Source of the DNA: CAYXVB01 sp964467785
GTDB taxonomy: Bacteria > Bdellovibrionota > UBA1018
Length of the DNA: 9,939 bases
Assembly: GCA_964467785.1 (NCBI GenBank)
Contig: CAYXVB010000132.1
Coordinates: 1 to 9,939 of the forward strand
Direction of reading: 5' to 3'
This document shows positions 1 through 6,878 of this stretch, in pieces (position 1 is the first letter of the stretch; each line of letters opens with the position of its first letter). Position numbers and translations under genes: made by a program. Below the pieces are notes generated by a model, which saw only the letters and a program-made list of their open reading frames with translations, did not search any database and was not told the origin of the DNA.

Positions 1-940
1 CTTTCAGCATTCCGAGAGCGCCCTTGTTGAAGGTGCGGAAGATGCTGTGGTCGACGAGGATGTAAGTGCCGTTAGTATCGACCTTGAACTCCACGATAGC
101 CGAGCCACCCGCGGGAACAAGCGTGGTCTGGACGTTTTCCTGAAAGCGACTGCCGCCCTCGGTGTAGACCTTGTCGAAAATCTCGCCGATCACGTGGAAA
201 GAGGAAACGAGATTGGGACCGCCGTTTCCGACGAACAAACGCACAGTTTCGCCGACCTTAGCCTTGATCGCGTTGTCGCCGACAAGCGAGTTGGCGGAGC
301 CATTGAATACGACATAGCTCGGATGCTCGTCGATAGCGCGCTGCATAGAAAAGGGCTGGAGACCCTTGGTGCCGAACGGCTTTTCAGTATAGAAATCACC
401 TTGAACCACGTAATACTCGTGATCGACCTTAGGGAGCGCCTTTTCGGGTTGCACGTAGATCAACCCATACATCCCGTTGGCGATGTGCATGCCCACTGGC
501 GCGGTCGCGCAGTGATAGATGTAAAGACCCGGATTGATCGCCTTGAAGGTGAAGCGGCTTCGATGTCCCGGGGTCGTGAAAGTGCTTGCGGCGCCACCAC
601 CGGGTCCGGTGACGGCATGCAGGTCGATATTGTGGGGAAGCTTGTTTGAGGGATGATTGGCCAGATAGAACTCTACCGTGTCGCCTTCGCGGACCCGGAT
701 AAACTTTCCTGGAACGCTGCCCCCGAATGTCCAGAAGGTATACTCCACCCCATCCGCCAACTTGCCGACCTTTTCAATCACCTCAAGCTCGACATGGACT
801 TTCGCGGGATGGTTTCGAGCGATCGGTGGAGGAACTTGCGGCGGAGTCGTCAATACCGCCTTTTCCTCAGGTAGATCTCCCGCAAACGCGGACCTCGCCA
901 ACAACGTCACCGCAAGCAACATCAGACTCTTCAGCACCAT
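1..940 (-). CDS. nirK: Copper-containing nitrite reductase NirK (AniA-like), 3' end cut by window edge
   Basis: Periplasmic enzyme reducing nitrite to nitric oxide in denitrification. I translated the reverse strand from the ATG at 940-938; the frame stays open for 313 codons to the window edge, so the C-terminus is missing. Residues 1-20 form a signal peptide ending in AFA. Two cupredoxin domains follow. All recognisable copper ligands are present: type 1 His103, Cys144, His152 and Met157; type 2 His108, His143 and His298; catalytic Asp106 and His249. The motifs LPHNIDLHAVTGPGGGA, YHCATAPVGMHIANGMYG, SSFHVIGEIFDKVY and LVDHSIFRTFNKGALG are typical of the AniA-like branch of NirK. A GGAG ribosome site lies about 8 bases before the start. 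The gene is divergent from the nor operon, which removes its NO product. Any C-terminal extension (a haem or cupredoxin domain, known in some NirK) cannot be judged here. Confidence 0.96.
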   Translation of the reverse strand, partial: MVLKSLMLLAVTLLARSAFAGDLPEEKAVLTTPPQVPPPIARNHPAKVHVELEVIEKVGKLADGVEYTFWTFGGSVPGKFIRVREGDTVEFYLANHPSNKLPHNIDLHAVTGPGGGAASTFTTPGHRSRFTFKAINPGLYIYHCATAPVGMHIANGMYGLIYVQPEKALPKVDHEYYVVQGDFYTEKPFGTKGLQPFSMQRAIDEHPSYVVFNGSANSLVGDNAIKAKVGETVRLFVGNGGPNLVSSFHVIGEIFDKVYTEGGSRFQENVQTTLVPAGGSAIVEFKVDTNGTYILVDHSIFRTFNKGALGMLK

Positions 941-956
941 TTGTTTCTCCGTTTGA

Positions 957-979
957 TAGATGTATTTGCAATATATATT
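957..979. promoter_or_regulatory. Candidate NsrR-type operator at the nirK promoter (weaker box)
   Basis: Aligned by eye to the 23-base NsrR consensus (AAGATGyATTT, one free base, AAATrCATCTT), this stretch matches 18 of 22 defined positions. The left half AGATGTATTT matches perfectly from position 958; the right half is degenerate (mismatches at 969, 974 and 977, plus one at the outer left base 957). It starts 17 bases upstream of the nirK ATG and overlaps the proposed -10 box. NsrR is an NO-sensing iron-sulfur repressor that often controls nirK/aniA and nor genes. The regulator itself is not in the window, so this rests on motif match and position. Confidence 0.55.
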
Positions 980-1000
980 CCGCTGCTCGATCGCGTTTAA
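972..1000 (-). promoter_or_regulatory. Candidate sigma70-like promoter of nirK
   Basis: On the reverse strand TTAAAC (1000-995) is followed after 17 bases by TATATA (977-972). This puts the transcription start near 965, about 25 bases before the nirK ATG. The -10 is a fair match (4 of 6) and the -35 is poor (3 of 6), as expected if an activator assists. Inferred from sequence only. Confidence 0.35.
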
Positions 1001-1029
1001 CGATCGCCCACAACTCAGGGCGGGACATT

Positions 1030-1043
1030 TTGTCGCATGACGA
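1030..1043. promoter_or_regulatory. Weak CRP/FNR-family-like (FNR/DNR/NnrR) box
   Basis: TTGTC, GCAT, GACGA forms a 14-base imperfect dyad resembling the FNR/DNR pattern TTGAy-N4-rTCAA; the outer bases of the right arm deviate. Its centre (1036.5) lies about 71 bases upstream of the nirK start site predicted here, a spacing used by class I activators of this family. The motif is short and imperfect, so chance is a real possibility. Confidence 0.2.
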
Positions 1044-1123
1044 GTCGGACTTGGACAGCTTACCCGCGGAATATCCGGAAAATCCAGTTGAAAACTTATT
1101 TCGACAATCCTCCGCGATTAAGT

Positions 1124-1152
1124 TTGGCAATACATAAGATGTGTTTTAAATA
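1124..1152 (+). promoter_or_regulatory. Candidate promoter of the nor operon
   Basis: TTGGCA (1124-1129; 5 of 6 to the sigma70 -35) is followed by either TTAAAT at 1146-1151 (16-base spacer, 4 of 6) or TAAATA at 1147-1152 (17-base spacer, 3 of 6). Transcription would start near 1158-1160, giving a leader of about 46 bases before norC. The whole -10 region lies inside the NsrR-type palindrome at 1135-1159, an arrangement that explains repression by occlusion. Confidence 0.5.
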
Positions 1153-1159
1153 CATCTTA
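1135..1159. promoter_or_regulatory. NsrR-type operator upstream of norC (strong box)
   Basis: Perfect 8-base inverted arms TAAGATGT (1135-1142) and ACATCTTA (1152-1159) flank a 9-base core GTTTTAAAT, whose inner TTT/AAA also pair around a central T. Against the 23-base NsrR consensus (positions 1136-1158) only one defined position deviates: G at 1143 where A is usual. NsrR is a Rrf2-family repressor whose iron-sulfur cluster is destroyed by NO, so this box should release nor transcription when NO accumulates. The dyad is directly visible; the identity of the bound protein is inferred from consensus and gene context. Confidence 0.85.
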
Positions 1160-1205
1160 AACAGGCGAGATAAAAACAACTCGAAATCAACCAAAGGAAA
1201 GTGAC

Positions 1206-1913
1206 ATGCTTTCGAAATCAGCCGCCAGAAAGTTCTTTCTGACGGGAACAGTCCTCTGCTCAGGCGCATTCGTGCTGCTGACTCTGGATACCCTCAAGCA
1301 GATTCCCCGGCAGACCCATCAAGACCAAATGACCGAGGCGGTCGTCCGCGGAAAACATCTCTGGGACCGCAACAATTGCATGGGGTGCCATACCATTTAC
1401 GGCGAAGGCGCCTACTACGCTCCCGAGCTGACCAAGGTTTACGAGCGGCGCGGCGCGGAGTTCATCAAGGCCATGCTCAAGGACCCGGAAGCGATGTACC
1501 CGGGTCAACGCAAGATGAAAAAGTATGACTTCACCGAGTCCGAACGCGAGGACTTGGTCGCCTTTTTCAAATGGGTCGGTGAGGTGGATCTGAATGGATT
1601 CCCCGCCAAGACGGAGGCGATGAAGGTCGCCGAAGCCGCACCTCCCGCCCACCAGGTGGCGGCCGCAGGGCCCAGGCCGGCGGTATTCGGTCAGCTCTGC
1701 AGCGCCTGCCACGCGATTGGCGGGCAGGGTGGAAACGTCGGCCCGGCGCTCGACGATGTCGGCAGTCGCCGCTCCCTGGATTACATCGCAAAATGGCTTA
1801 AGGATCCGGCGACAATCAAGCCTGACTCCAAAATGCCCAAGCTCCCGCTCGCCGAAGCGGACATCGCTTCTCTCGCCAATTATCTTTCCCGGATGACAGG
1901 TGCCACCAAATGA
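1206..1913 (+). CDS. norC: Nitric oxide reductase cytochrome c subunit NorC, two-haem form
   Basis: Electron-entry subunit of the cytochrome-c-dependent NO reductase, anchored in the inner membrane with its haem domain in the periplasm. Residues about 9-30 form the single N-terminal membrane anchor (KFFLTGTVLCSGAFVLLTL). The first haem site is CMGCH at 58-62, with Met104 (QRKMKKYDF) the likely axial ligand. This first part, to about residue 135, is typical NorC. It is followed by an Ala/Pro-rich linker (about 138-158) and an extra cytochrome c domain with CSACH at 165-169 and probable ligand Met210 (SKMPKL). Canonical NorC has about 150 residues and one haem c, so this 235-residue protein carries an added module. 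An AGGAAA-like ribosome site precedes the ATG. It heads the nor operon and overlaps norB by four bases. Confidence 0.95.
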   Translation: MLSKSAARKFFLTGTVLCSGAFVLLTLDTLKQIPRQTHQDQMTEAVVRGKHLWDRNNCMGCHTIYGEGAYYAPELTKVYERRGAEFIKAMLKDPEAMYPGQRKMKKYDFTESEREDLVAFFKWVGEVDLNGFPAKTEAMKVAEAAPPAHQVAAAGPRPAVFGQLCSACHAIGGQGGNVGPALDDVGSRRSLDYIAKWLKDPATIKPDSKMPKLPLAEADIASLANYLSRMTGATK

Positions 1914-3292
1914 AATTCAAATCTCAACGCGTCGCTTATTGGTTCTTCGCCGTTTGCATGCTTCTGCTCAGCTTGCAGTTGATTTACGGCTTCATCATGG
2001 GCTTCGCCCATGCCGGCTATGACGGGCTCCACAACTGGATCCCGTTCAACACCGCGCGCTCCACGCATATCAACCTGCTCGTGATGTGGCTCCTGGCCGG
2101 CTTCATGGGCTCAGCCTATTTCATCGTGCCCGAAGAGTGCGGCACCGAGCTTTATTCGCCAAAACTCGCCTACATCCAGCTCGGTGCGTTCGTGACCGTC
2201 GGGGTCGCCGCGATCATTGGCTTCCATTTCAATTGGTGGGAAGGCCGCAAGTTCCTCGAAATTCCCCGGCCACTCGACTACTTGGTCGTCGTCGACGTGC
2301 TGCTATTCATTTACAACATCGGAATGACGATCTGGCGCGGAAAAAGACACACCACCACCGCCATGGTGCTGTTCTTCGGGCTGCTGACGGCCGCGCTCCT
2401 CTACTTGCCCGGAATGATCGAAACCGACAACCAGACTCTGGACTCCTACTGGCGCTGGTGGGTGGTCCATCTCTGGGTCGAAGGGGTCTGGGAGCTCATC
2501 ATGGGTGCGATCCTTTCCTTCCTTCTGATCAAACTGACCGGCGTGGATCGGGAAGTCATCGAGAAGTGGCTTTACGTGATCGTTGGTTTCACGTTCTTGT
2601 CCGGGATTCTCGGTACGGGCCACCATTACTACTTCATCGGTACGCCTAAATACTGGCTGATCATCGGCGGCGTATTCAGCGCGCTGGAGCCCCTGGCCTT
2701 CCTCGGAATGGCGATCTATGCGATCTCCATGGCCAAGAAAGGCGGCAGGCGCCATCCCAACCAGAACGCGCTGGCCTGGACGATCGGTTGCTCGGTGATG
2801 TCGTTTGTCGGAGCCGGGTTCCTGGGCTTCGCGCACACGCTTCCGCAGGTCAACATGTACACCCACGGCACTTTGGTCACCGCCATGCATGGACATATGG
2901 CGTTCTGGGGAGCTTACGCGATGCTCGTGCTTGCCATCATCGCGTACGCGATGCCGCAGCTCACGGGTCGCAAGCTCTTTGACGGAGCAAGGGCGACCTT
3001 CGCGTTCTGGACTTCCAATATTGGGATGATCGCGATGACGCTCGCGTTCGCGGTGGCGGGCGTGGCCCAGGTCTACTTGGAGCGTCGCATGGGCGTCGAG
3101 TTCCTCGCCGTCCAAAAGGACCTGGAGGTCCACTTCATCGGACTGATTCTAGCGGCTTCGTTGTTCAGTGCTGGGATCATCGCCTATATCGTCGACTTCA
3201 TCAAATATGGGCTTCCGGTCGCAGTTCCGTCCACGGACGAGGTCCCTGTGTCGGCACTCAACTCCATGCAACTCGAACAGGCTACGGAATGA
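1910..3292 (+). CDS. norB: Nitric oxide reductase large subunit NorB
   Basis: Catalytic membrane subunit of cNOR, reducing two NO to N2O at a haem b3/non-haem iron site. It has 460 residues, normal for the family, with about 12 hydrophobic segments. By comparison with Pseudomonas NorB the ligands are all present: His53 and His329 for low-spin haem b; His327 for haem b3; His187, His238 and His239 for FeB; Glu191 and Glu260 near the active site. Supporting motifs are STHINLLVMW, VHLWVEGVWE, GTGHHYYFIGTP and HGHMAFWGAY. It lacks the long N-terminal extension of quinol-dependent qNOR, which agrees with the separate norC upstream. The start ATG overlaps the norC stop (ATGA at 1910-1913), indicating coupled translation. 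Confidence 0.98.
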   Translation: MKFKSQRVAYWFFAVCMLLLSLQLIYGFIMGFAHAGYDGLHNWIPFNTARSTHINLLVMWLLAGFMGSAYFIVPEECGTELYSPKLAYIQLGAFVTVGVAAIIGFHFNWWEGRKFLEIPRPLDYLVVVDVLLFIYNIGMTIWRGKRHTTTAMVLFFGLLTAALLYLPGMIETDNQTLDSYWRWWVVHLWVEGVWELIMGAILSFLLIKLTGVDREVIEKWLYVIVGFTFLSGILGTGHHYYFIGTPKYWLIIGGVFSALEPLAFLGMAIYAISMAKKGGRRHPNQNALAWTIGCSVMSFVGAGFLGFAHTLPQVNMYTHGTLVTAMHGHMAFWGAYAMLVLAIIAYAMPQLTGRKLFDGARATFAFWTSNIGMIAMTLAFAVAGVAQVYLERRMGVEFLAVQKDLEVHFIGLILAASLFSAGIIAYIVDFIKYGLPVAVPSTDEVPVSALNSMQLEQATE

Positions 3293-4092
3293 AACAGCAA
3301 TCAAGTGGGCCGGTGCGGAATGTGACTCCTTACTATCGTCCTGTCGGGAACGAGGCCGATATCTTCGGGCACGCGTTCCGCAACCGGCTCCCCTTGATGC
3401 TGAAAGGACCGACCGGTTGCGGAAAGTCTCGATTTGTCGAGGCCATGGCAGCCGGACTCGGACGCCCACTGGTTCAAGTCTCCTGTCATGACGAGACCTC
3501 GGCCACGGACCTGCTGGGCCGTTACCTCGTGCAAGGGGGCGATACGGTCTGGCAGGACGGGCCGGTGACTCGCGCGGTCCGCGAAGGCGCGATCCTTTAC
3601 CTGGACGAGATCGCCGAAGCCCGCGAAGATGTGATCGTCGTCCTTCACCCTCTGACCGACCACCGCCGACAGATCTATCTGGACCGCCGCAACGAGGTCA
3701 TCCATGCGCCCCCGGAATTCATGCTCGTCGTGAGTTACAACCCGGGCTATCAGCGCGGCCTGAAGGAGCTCAAGCCGTCCACCCGGCAACGCTTTCTTGG
3801 CATCGACTTTCAATATCCACAGCCGGAAGTCGAAGCCGAAATCGTCGGCACCGAGGCGCAATCGGATCCAGCAATGGCGCGCAAGCTGGTCAGTTTCGCT
3901 CAAAAAGTCCGAAAACTCCAGGAGCTCGGCTTGGCAGAAACCGTCTCGACTCGACTGCTTGTCGATGCGGCGATCCTGATCCGATCCGGCCTCGGCGCCC
4001 GAACCGCGTGCGATGCCGGCATCATCCAGCCTCTGACCGACGATCCGGATACCAAGGCGGCTCTCCGAGACCTCGCGGCATTGATGTTCTGA
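3289..4092 (+). CDS. norQ: NorQ, MoxR-type AAA+ ATPase for NO reductase maturation
   Basis: Cytoplasmic MoxR-family AAA+ ATPase that works with NorD to activate NorCB; in studied systems this pair is needed for insertion of the non-haem iron. The 267-residue length is normal for NorQ. Visible motifs are Walker A GPTGCGKS at 40-47, Walker B ILYLDE at 102-107, sensor-1 Asn151 in VVSYNPG, and the STRQRF segment at 164-169 holding the likely arginine finger. The ATG overlaps the norB stop (ATGA at 3289-3292). Related CbbQ/MoxR proteins look similar, but the location between norB and norD settles the assignment. Confidence 0.96.
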   Translation: MKQQSSGPVRNVTPYYRPVGNEADIFGHAFRNRLPLMLKGPTGCGKSRFVEAMAAGLGRPLVQVSCHDETSATDLLGRYLVQGGDTVWQDGPVTRAVREGAILYLDEIAEAREDVIVVLHPLTDHRRQIYLDRRNEVIHAPPEFMLVVSYNPGYQRGLKELKPSTRQRFLGIDFQYPQPEVEAEIVGTEAQSDPAMARKLVSFAQKVRKLQELGLAETVSTRLLVDAAILIRSGLGARTACDAGIIQPLTDDPDTKAALRDLAALMF

Positions 4093-4106
4093 AAGGGGGG
4101 ACGGAG

Positions 4107-5861
4107 ATGGGCTGGGACGAGGCGTTATTTGCACGGCTACTTCGGACTGGCACGGCGTTGCTCGGACGCAAACCGGTGACGCCCGAGTGGGAAGCGCGCG
4201 CCGAGCTCCAACATCAAAAAGCCCGACTCACCATCCTTGCCCGCGCCCTATCCGGGGAGGCGCTCGAAATTCGCGAAGCTGAAAAGGACGGAGGCTATTC
4301 GGGCTCGGTTTTATTTTTTCCCGCGGAAATGGATCTCTTTTCCACTCCCATGCAAAATGAGAACGCCTATCTCCTCCGCGCGGCGTATTCTGTTTTTTCG
4401 CGGGCAAGGGGCGCAACCGTGCCTGCGGGCCTCGATGATGCCGGGCGCCGCGATGCCACCTTGAGATCGCTATCCGAGACCCTCACTGAGATGGAACGGG
4501 AACTGCCGGGCACGGCGGAACTGCGAAAATCGCTCGATTTGGGAGATGTCGGTGGCAACGGGTTCGGCAACTGGTCCAAGCTCTGGGGTCTGCTCCAGCA
4601 GCGCGGCGATTTGCAGAGCGGGCGCAAACCGAATGCGGCAGGGGCTCTGCCCGCGGCTTCCTTGCCTGACGGAACTGAAAAGAAAGGCAAAGCACGAGAG
4701 AAGGTCGAAGTCATCGAACTGAGCGAAAAAAATGAGGACGAAAATCCTCTTGTGCATTCCTTTGAAAAAGTCCACACCGCGGACGAGTACGAAGGCGGGA
4801 AGAAATCCCTGGATGGTTCGGATGAAATGGCGGACCACGGCGATGCGCTTGATGAAGTGGACTTCCGAAAAGTGATCCGAACTCGCGAACGAGCGCGATC
4901 CCTATTTCGAGCCGATCCTTTGATGGAAGGCTCGGTGCCAGACCTAGAGGAGGGGAACGAAGTCCGCCCGGAGGGTTTCCTCTATGATGAGTGGGCCGGC
5001 AAAGCCTACCGGAAGAAATGGTGCACGGTCCATGTTGAAAACCCGACCCACGACATCGCACCGTCCGGCATCTCGCCATGGGCCAACCAAGTGCTGCAAA
5101 CCCACCGGCGCGAACTGATCGAGCTTCGAAACGCGCTCTCGCGCGTGCTGACGGAGCGGGCCTGGCGCAATCGCCAGTTGGACGGCGCGGAGATCGATCT
5201 CGAAGCCGTCGTGGATCGATTCTGCACCCTTCGCAGCGGCCACTCACCTTCCGAGCGGCTTTATCTGCAAAAGAGGCGTCGCGACGCAGATTTCGCGACA
5301 CTCATCCTGATCGACGCAAGTCTCTCGACGGACTCCTGGATTTCCAACCGTCGGGTCATGGACGTGGCCCGCGAATCCGTGCTCATCCTCGGCGAGTCCC
5401 TCTCCGGCATCCACGAAAACAGCGCCGTGGCCTCCTTTTTCAGCAATACGCGCCGGGACTGCCGCTTCCAGTGGATCAAAGGCTTTGCCGAACCTTGGCA
5501 GCGCGCGCACTCGCGCCTTGCCTCTCTTGAACCTGCCGGCTATACCCGAATCGGACCCGCGATCCGGCATTCGATCGAGATGCTGTCACGTAATCCTGCG
5601 CGAAAAAAGCTTCTCCTCCTTCTCAGTGACGGCAAGCCCACCGACTATGACCGCTACGAAGGGAAGTACGGGATCGATGACGTACGCCAATCGATCCGCG
5701 AAGCCGGGCGCGCCGGCGTCAAAGTCCAGGCCCTCGCGGTTGACGCTCAAGCCAAGAATTATTTGCCCCGCATGTTCGGAAACGGGAATTACCAGATCTT
5801 GAATCACCCGGCGCAATTGCCTGGATCTCTGGCAAAAATATACAGGGAGCTTCTAAAATGA
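4107..5861 (+). CDS. norD: NorD, VWA-domain protein for NO reductase maturation
   Basis: Partner of the NorQ ATPase, thought to dock it on the NorCB complex. I chose the ATG at 4107, giving 584 residues, because a G-rich ribosome site (4095-4100) sits 6 bases upstream. The frame is open further upstream, but that stretch overlaps the end of norQ and reads as unrelated Arg/Pro-rich sequence. The N-terminal half is helical; residues about 185-300 are charged and probably flexible. A von Willebrand A domain occupies about 395-580 with a complete MIDAS metal site: DASLS at 403-407, Thr480 and Asp508 (LLSDGKPTDYD). The end IYRELLK is typical of the family. The gap from norQ is 14 bases, the only non-overlapping junction in the operon; the end overlaps norE. 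Confidence 0.95.
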   Translation: MGWDEALFARLLRTGTALLGRKPVTPEWEARAELQHQKARLTILARALSGEALEIREAEKDGGYSGSVLFFPAEMDLFSTPMQNENAYLLRAAYSVFSRARGATVPAGLDDAGRRDATLRSLSETLTEMERELPGTAELRKSLDLGDVGGNGFGNWSKLWGLLQQRGDLQSGRKPNAAGALPAASLPDGTEKKGKAREKVEVIELSEKNEDENPLVHSFEKVHTADEYEGGKKSLDGSDEMADHGDALDEVDFRKVIRTRERARSLFRADPLMEGSVPDLEEGNEVRPEGFLYDEWAGKAYRKKWCTVHVENPTHDIAPSGISPWANQVLQTHRRELIELRNALSRVLTERAWRNRQLDGAEIDLEAVVDRFCTLRSGHSPSERLYLQKRRRDADFATLILIDASLSTDSWISNRRVMDVARESVLILGESLSGIHENSAVASFFSNTRRDCRFQWIKGFAEPWQRAHSRLASLEPAGYTRIGPAIRHSIEMLSRNPARKKLLLLLSDGKPTDYDRYEGKYGIDDVRQSIREAGRAGVKVQALAVDAQAKNYLPRMFGNGNYQILNHPAQLPGSLAKIYRELLK

Positions 5862-6421
5862 AGTCGCTTTTCTATCCCCCCGGCGGCCTGATGGTGTGGA
5901 TCTTCATTCTGCTGGAGCTTCTGACATTTGGCGGCACGCTGGGCGCCTTCATGATCCAGATGGCATCGCAGCCAGAGCTTCACAAAAGCGCGGCTGCCCA
6001 TCTCGACGTGGGCCTGGCCACACTGAATACGATCGTACTGATCACGAGCGGAGGGCTTGCCGCGCTTGGCGTCGCCAGCTATCACGGGGGGCGATCCAAG
6101 GAAGCCTCGCGCTGGCTTTTTGGCGCGGCGTCGCTCGGCTTGTTGTTTTGCGGCCTCAAGCTTCTCGAATACCGTGACAAAATCTCCGCTGGGCTCGAAT
6201 TCTCGACGAATCTATTCTTTTCCTACTACTGGGCGCTGACCGGTTTCCATCTCCTGCATGTCGCCATCGGAATCGTGATTCTGCTCCACTTCGCGTTGCA
6301 CATTCGAAACGGCAAGCCTTTCGCTGATCCCGACGTGACAGTGGAAACAGGAGCGGCGTTTTGGCACATGTGCGACCTGATTTGGATCTTGGTTTTTCCG
6401 ATCATTTATCTCTCGTCATGA
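5858..6421 (+). CDS. norE: NorE, cytochrome oxidase subunit III-like membrane protein
   Basis: Membrane protein of the haem-copper oxidase subunit III family; NorE helps NO reductase reach full activity but is not part of the purified NorCB enzyme. The 187 residues hold about five membrane segments (approximately 11-34, 52-74, 84-102, 117-148 and 169-185). Family marks include the opening PPGGLMVWIFILLELLTF, the conserved-Glu segment KLLEYRDKI (Glu104), GFHLLHVAIG (His131, His134) and the final FWHMCDLIWILVFPIIYL. The start overlaps the norD stop by ATGA at 5858-5861. The position inside the nor operon separates it from a true oxidase subunit III. Confidence 0.93.
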   Translation: MKSLFYPPGGLMVWIFILLELLTFGGTLGAFMIQMASQPELHKSAAAHLDVGLATLNTIVLITSGGLAALGVASYHGGRSKEASRWLFGAASLGLLFCGLKLLEYRDKISAGLEFSTNLFFSYYWALTGFHLLHVAIGIVILLHFALHIRNGKPFADPDVTVETGAAFWHMCDLIWILVFPIIYLSS

Positions 6422-6696
6422 GCGGGTCAAATCAGATGAGCAAATTAGATTGGCGAAAACAGATCTTGAGCACGTGGGCGATATTGATCATCCTGACCAT
6501 TCTGGCCCCGACGATCAGACATTCAAGTGTGTCGTTCCTCCATGGCAAGAACAGTGTGCTACTCATCGCAGGCATCAAAATGCTGCTGATTGCGGCCGTA
6601 TTCATGGAACTGAGACAAGCTCATCGGTTTTGGCTCGGAGCTGTCGCCACTGTATTTTGTGCATTGATTTTATTGAGTATTTTCGTCGCGCCGTAA
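6418..6696 (+). CDS. norF: NorF, small cytochrome oxidase subunit IV-like membrane protein
   Basis: Last gene of the nor operon, encoding a small three-helix membrane protein (about 16-32, 46-64 and 72-90) of the prokaryotic COX4-like/NorF type. The segment GIKMLLIAAVFMELRQAH (52-69) matches that family's characteristic second helix and loop. NorF is an accessory factor for NO reductase of unclear mechanism. I chose the ATG at 6418, giving 92 residues, because it overlaps the norE stop in the same ATGA arrangement used at three other junctions. A second ATG at 6436 (86 residues) is possible, as a GAGCGGG stretch lies before it. The frame open upstream to 6361 lies inside norE and is not credible as a start. 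Confidence 0.85.
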   Translation: MSGSNQMSKLDWRKQILSTWAILIILTILAPTIRHSSVSFLHGKNSVLLIAGIKMLLIAAVFMELRQAHRFWLGAVATVFCALILLSIFVAP

Positions 6697-6878
6697 ACCG
6701 ACGCAACGCGTGCGGGCTGTAGACCTGACTCCATTCAAAAACGCAGGGTGCTCAGATCTCATCGTCTACGATGAATTAGTGCTTGCCTTTTCTGACGCAA
6801 TGCGCAATAAGCCGCTCAATTAGCGCACACATTACTGTGACTATCCCTTTGTGCTTTTCACCTTGCTAAGGAGCCATT
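6697..6878. other. Intergenic gap with two weak hairpins
   Basis: No gene is seen here. TCATCG (6759-6764) and CGATGA (6769-6774) pair perfectly around a 4-base loop, and TGCGCAAT (6801-6808) can pair with ATTAGCGCA (6819-6827) with one bulge. Neither is followed by a clear T run, so neither is a convincing terminator for norF. No good promoter for the next gene stands out either; the best candidate pairs match only about half of the consensus positions. Confidence 0.3.

Noticed and set aside
47..649. 200-codon open frame on the + strand
   Set aside because: It is antisense to nirK, whose reverse-strand reading has all copper ligands; the forward translation has no recognisable family features.
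2303..3133. 276-codon open frame on the - strand
   Set aside because: Antisense shadow of norB; rich in His, Arg, Asp and Glu, as expected when hydrophobic codons are read backwards.
4008..4106. Upstream extension of norD by 33 codons
   Set aside because: Lies inside norQ, reads as unrelated Arg/Pro-rich sequence, and the ATG at 4107 has its own ribosome site.
3301..4134. 277-codon open frame on the - strand
   Set aside because: Antisense shadow of norQ, which has intact AAA+ motifs on the + strand.
6840..6872. Possible sigma54 promoter (TTGCT near GTGC) before the secreted-protein gene
   Set aside because: The -24 GG is missing at the required spacing and the -12 element would overlap the ribosome site.
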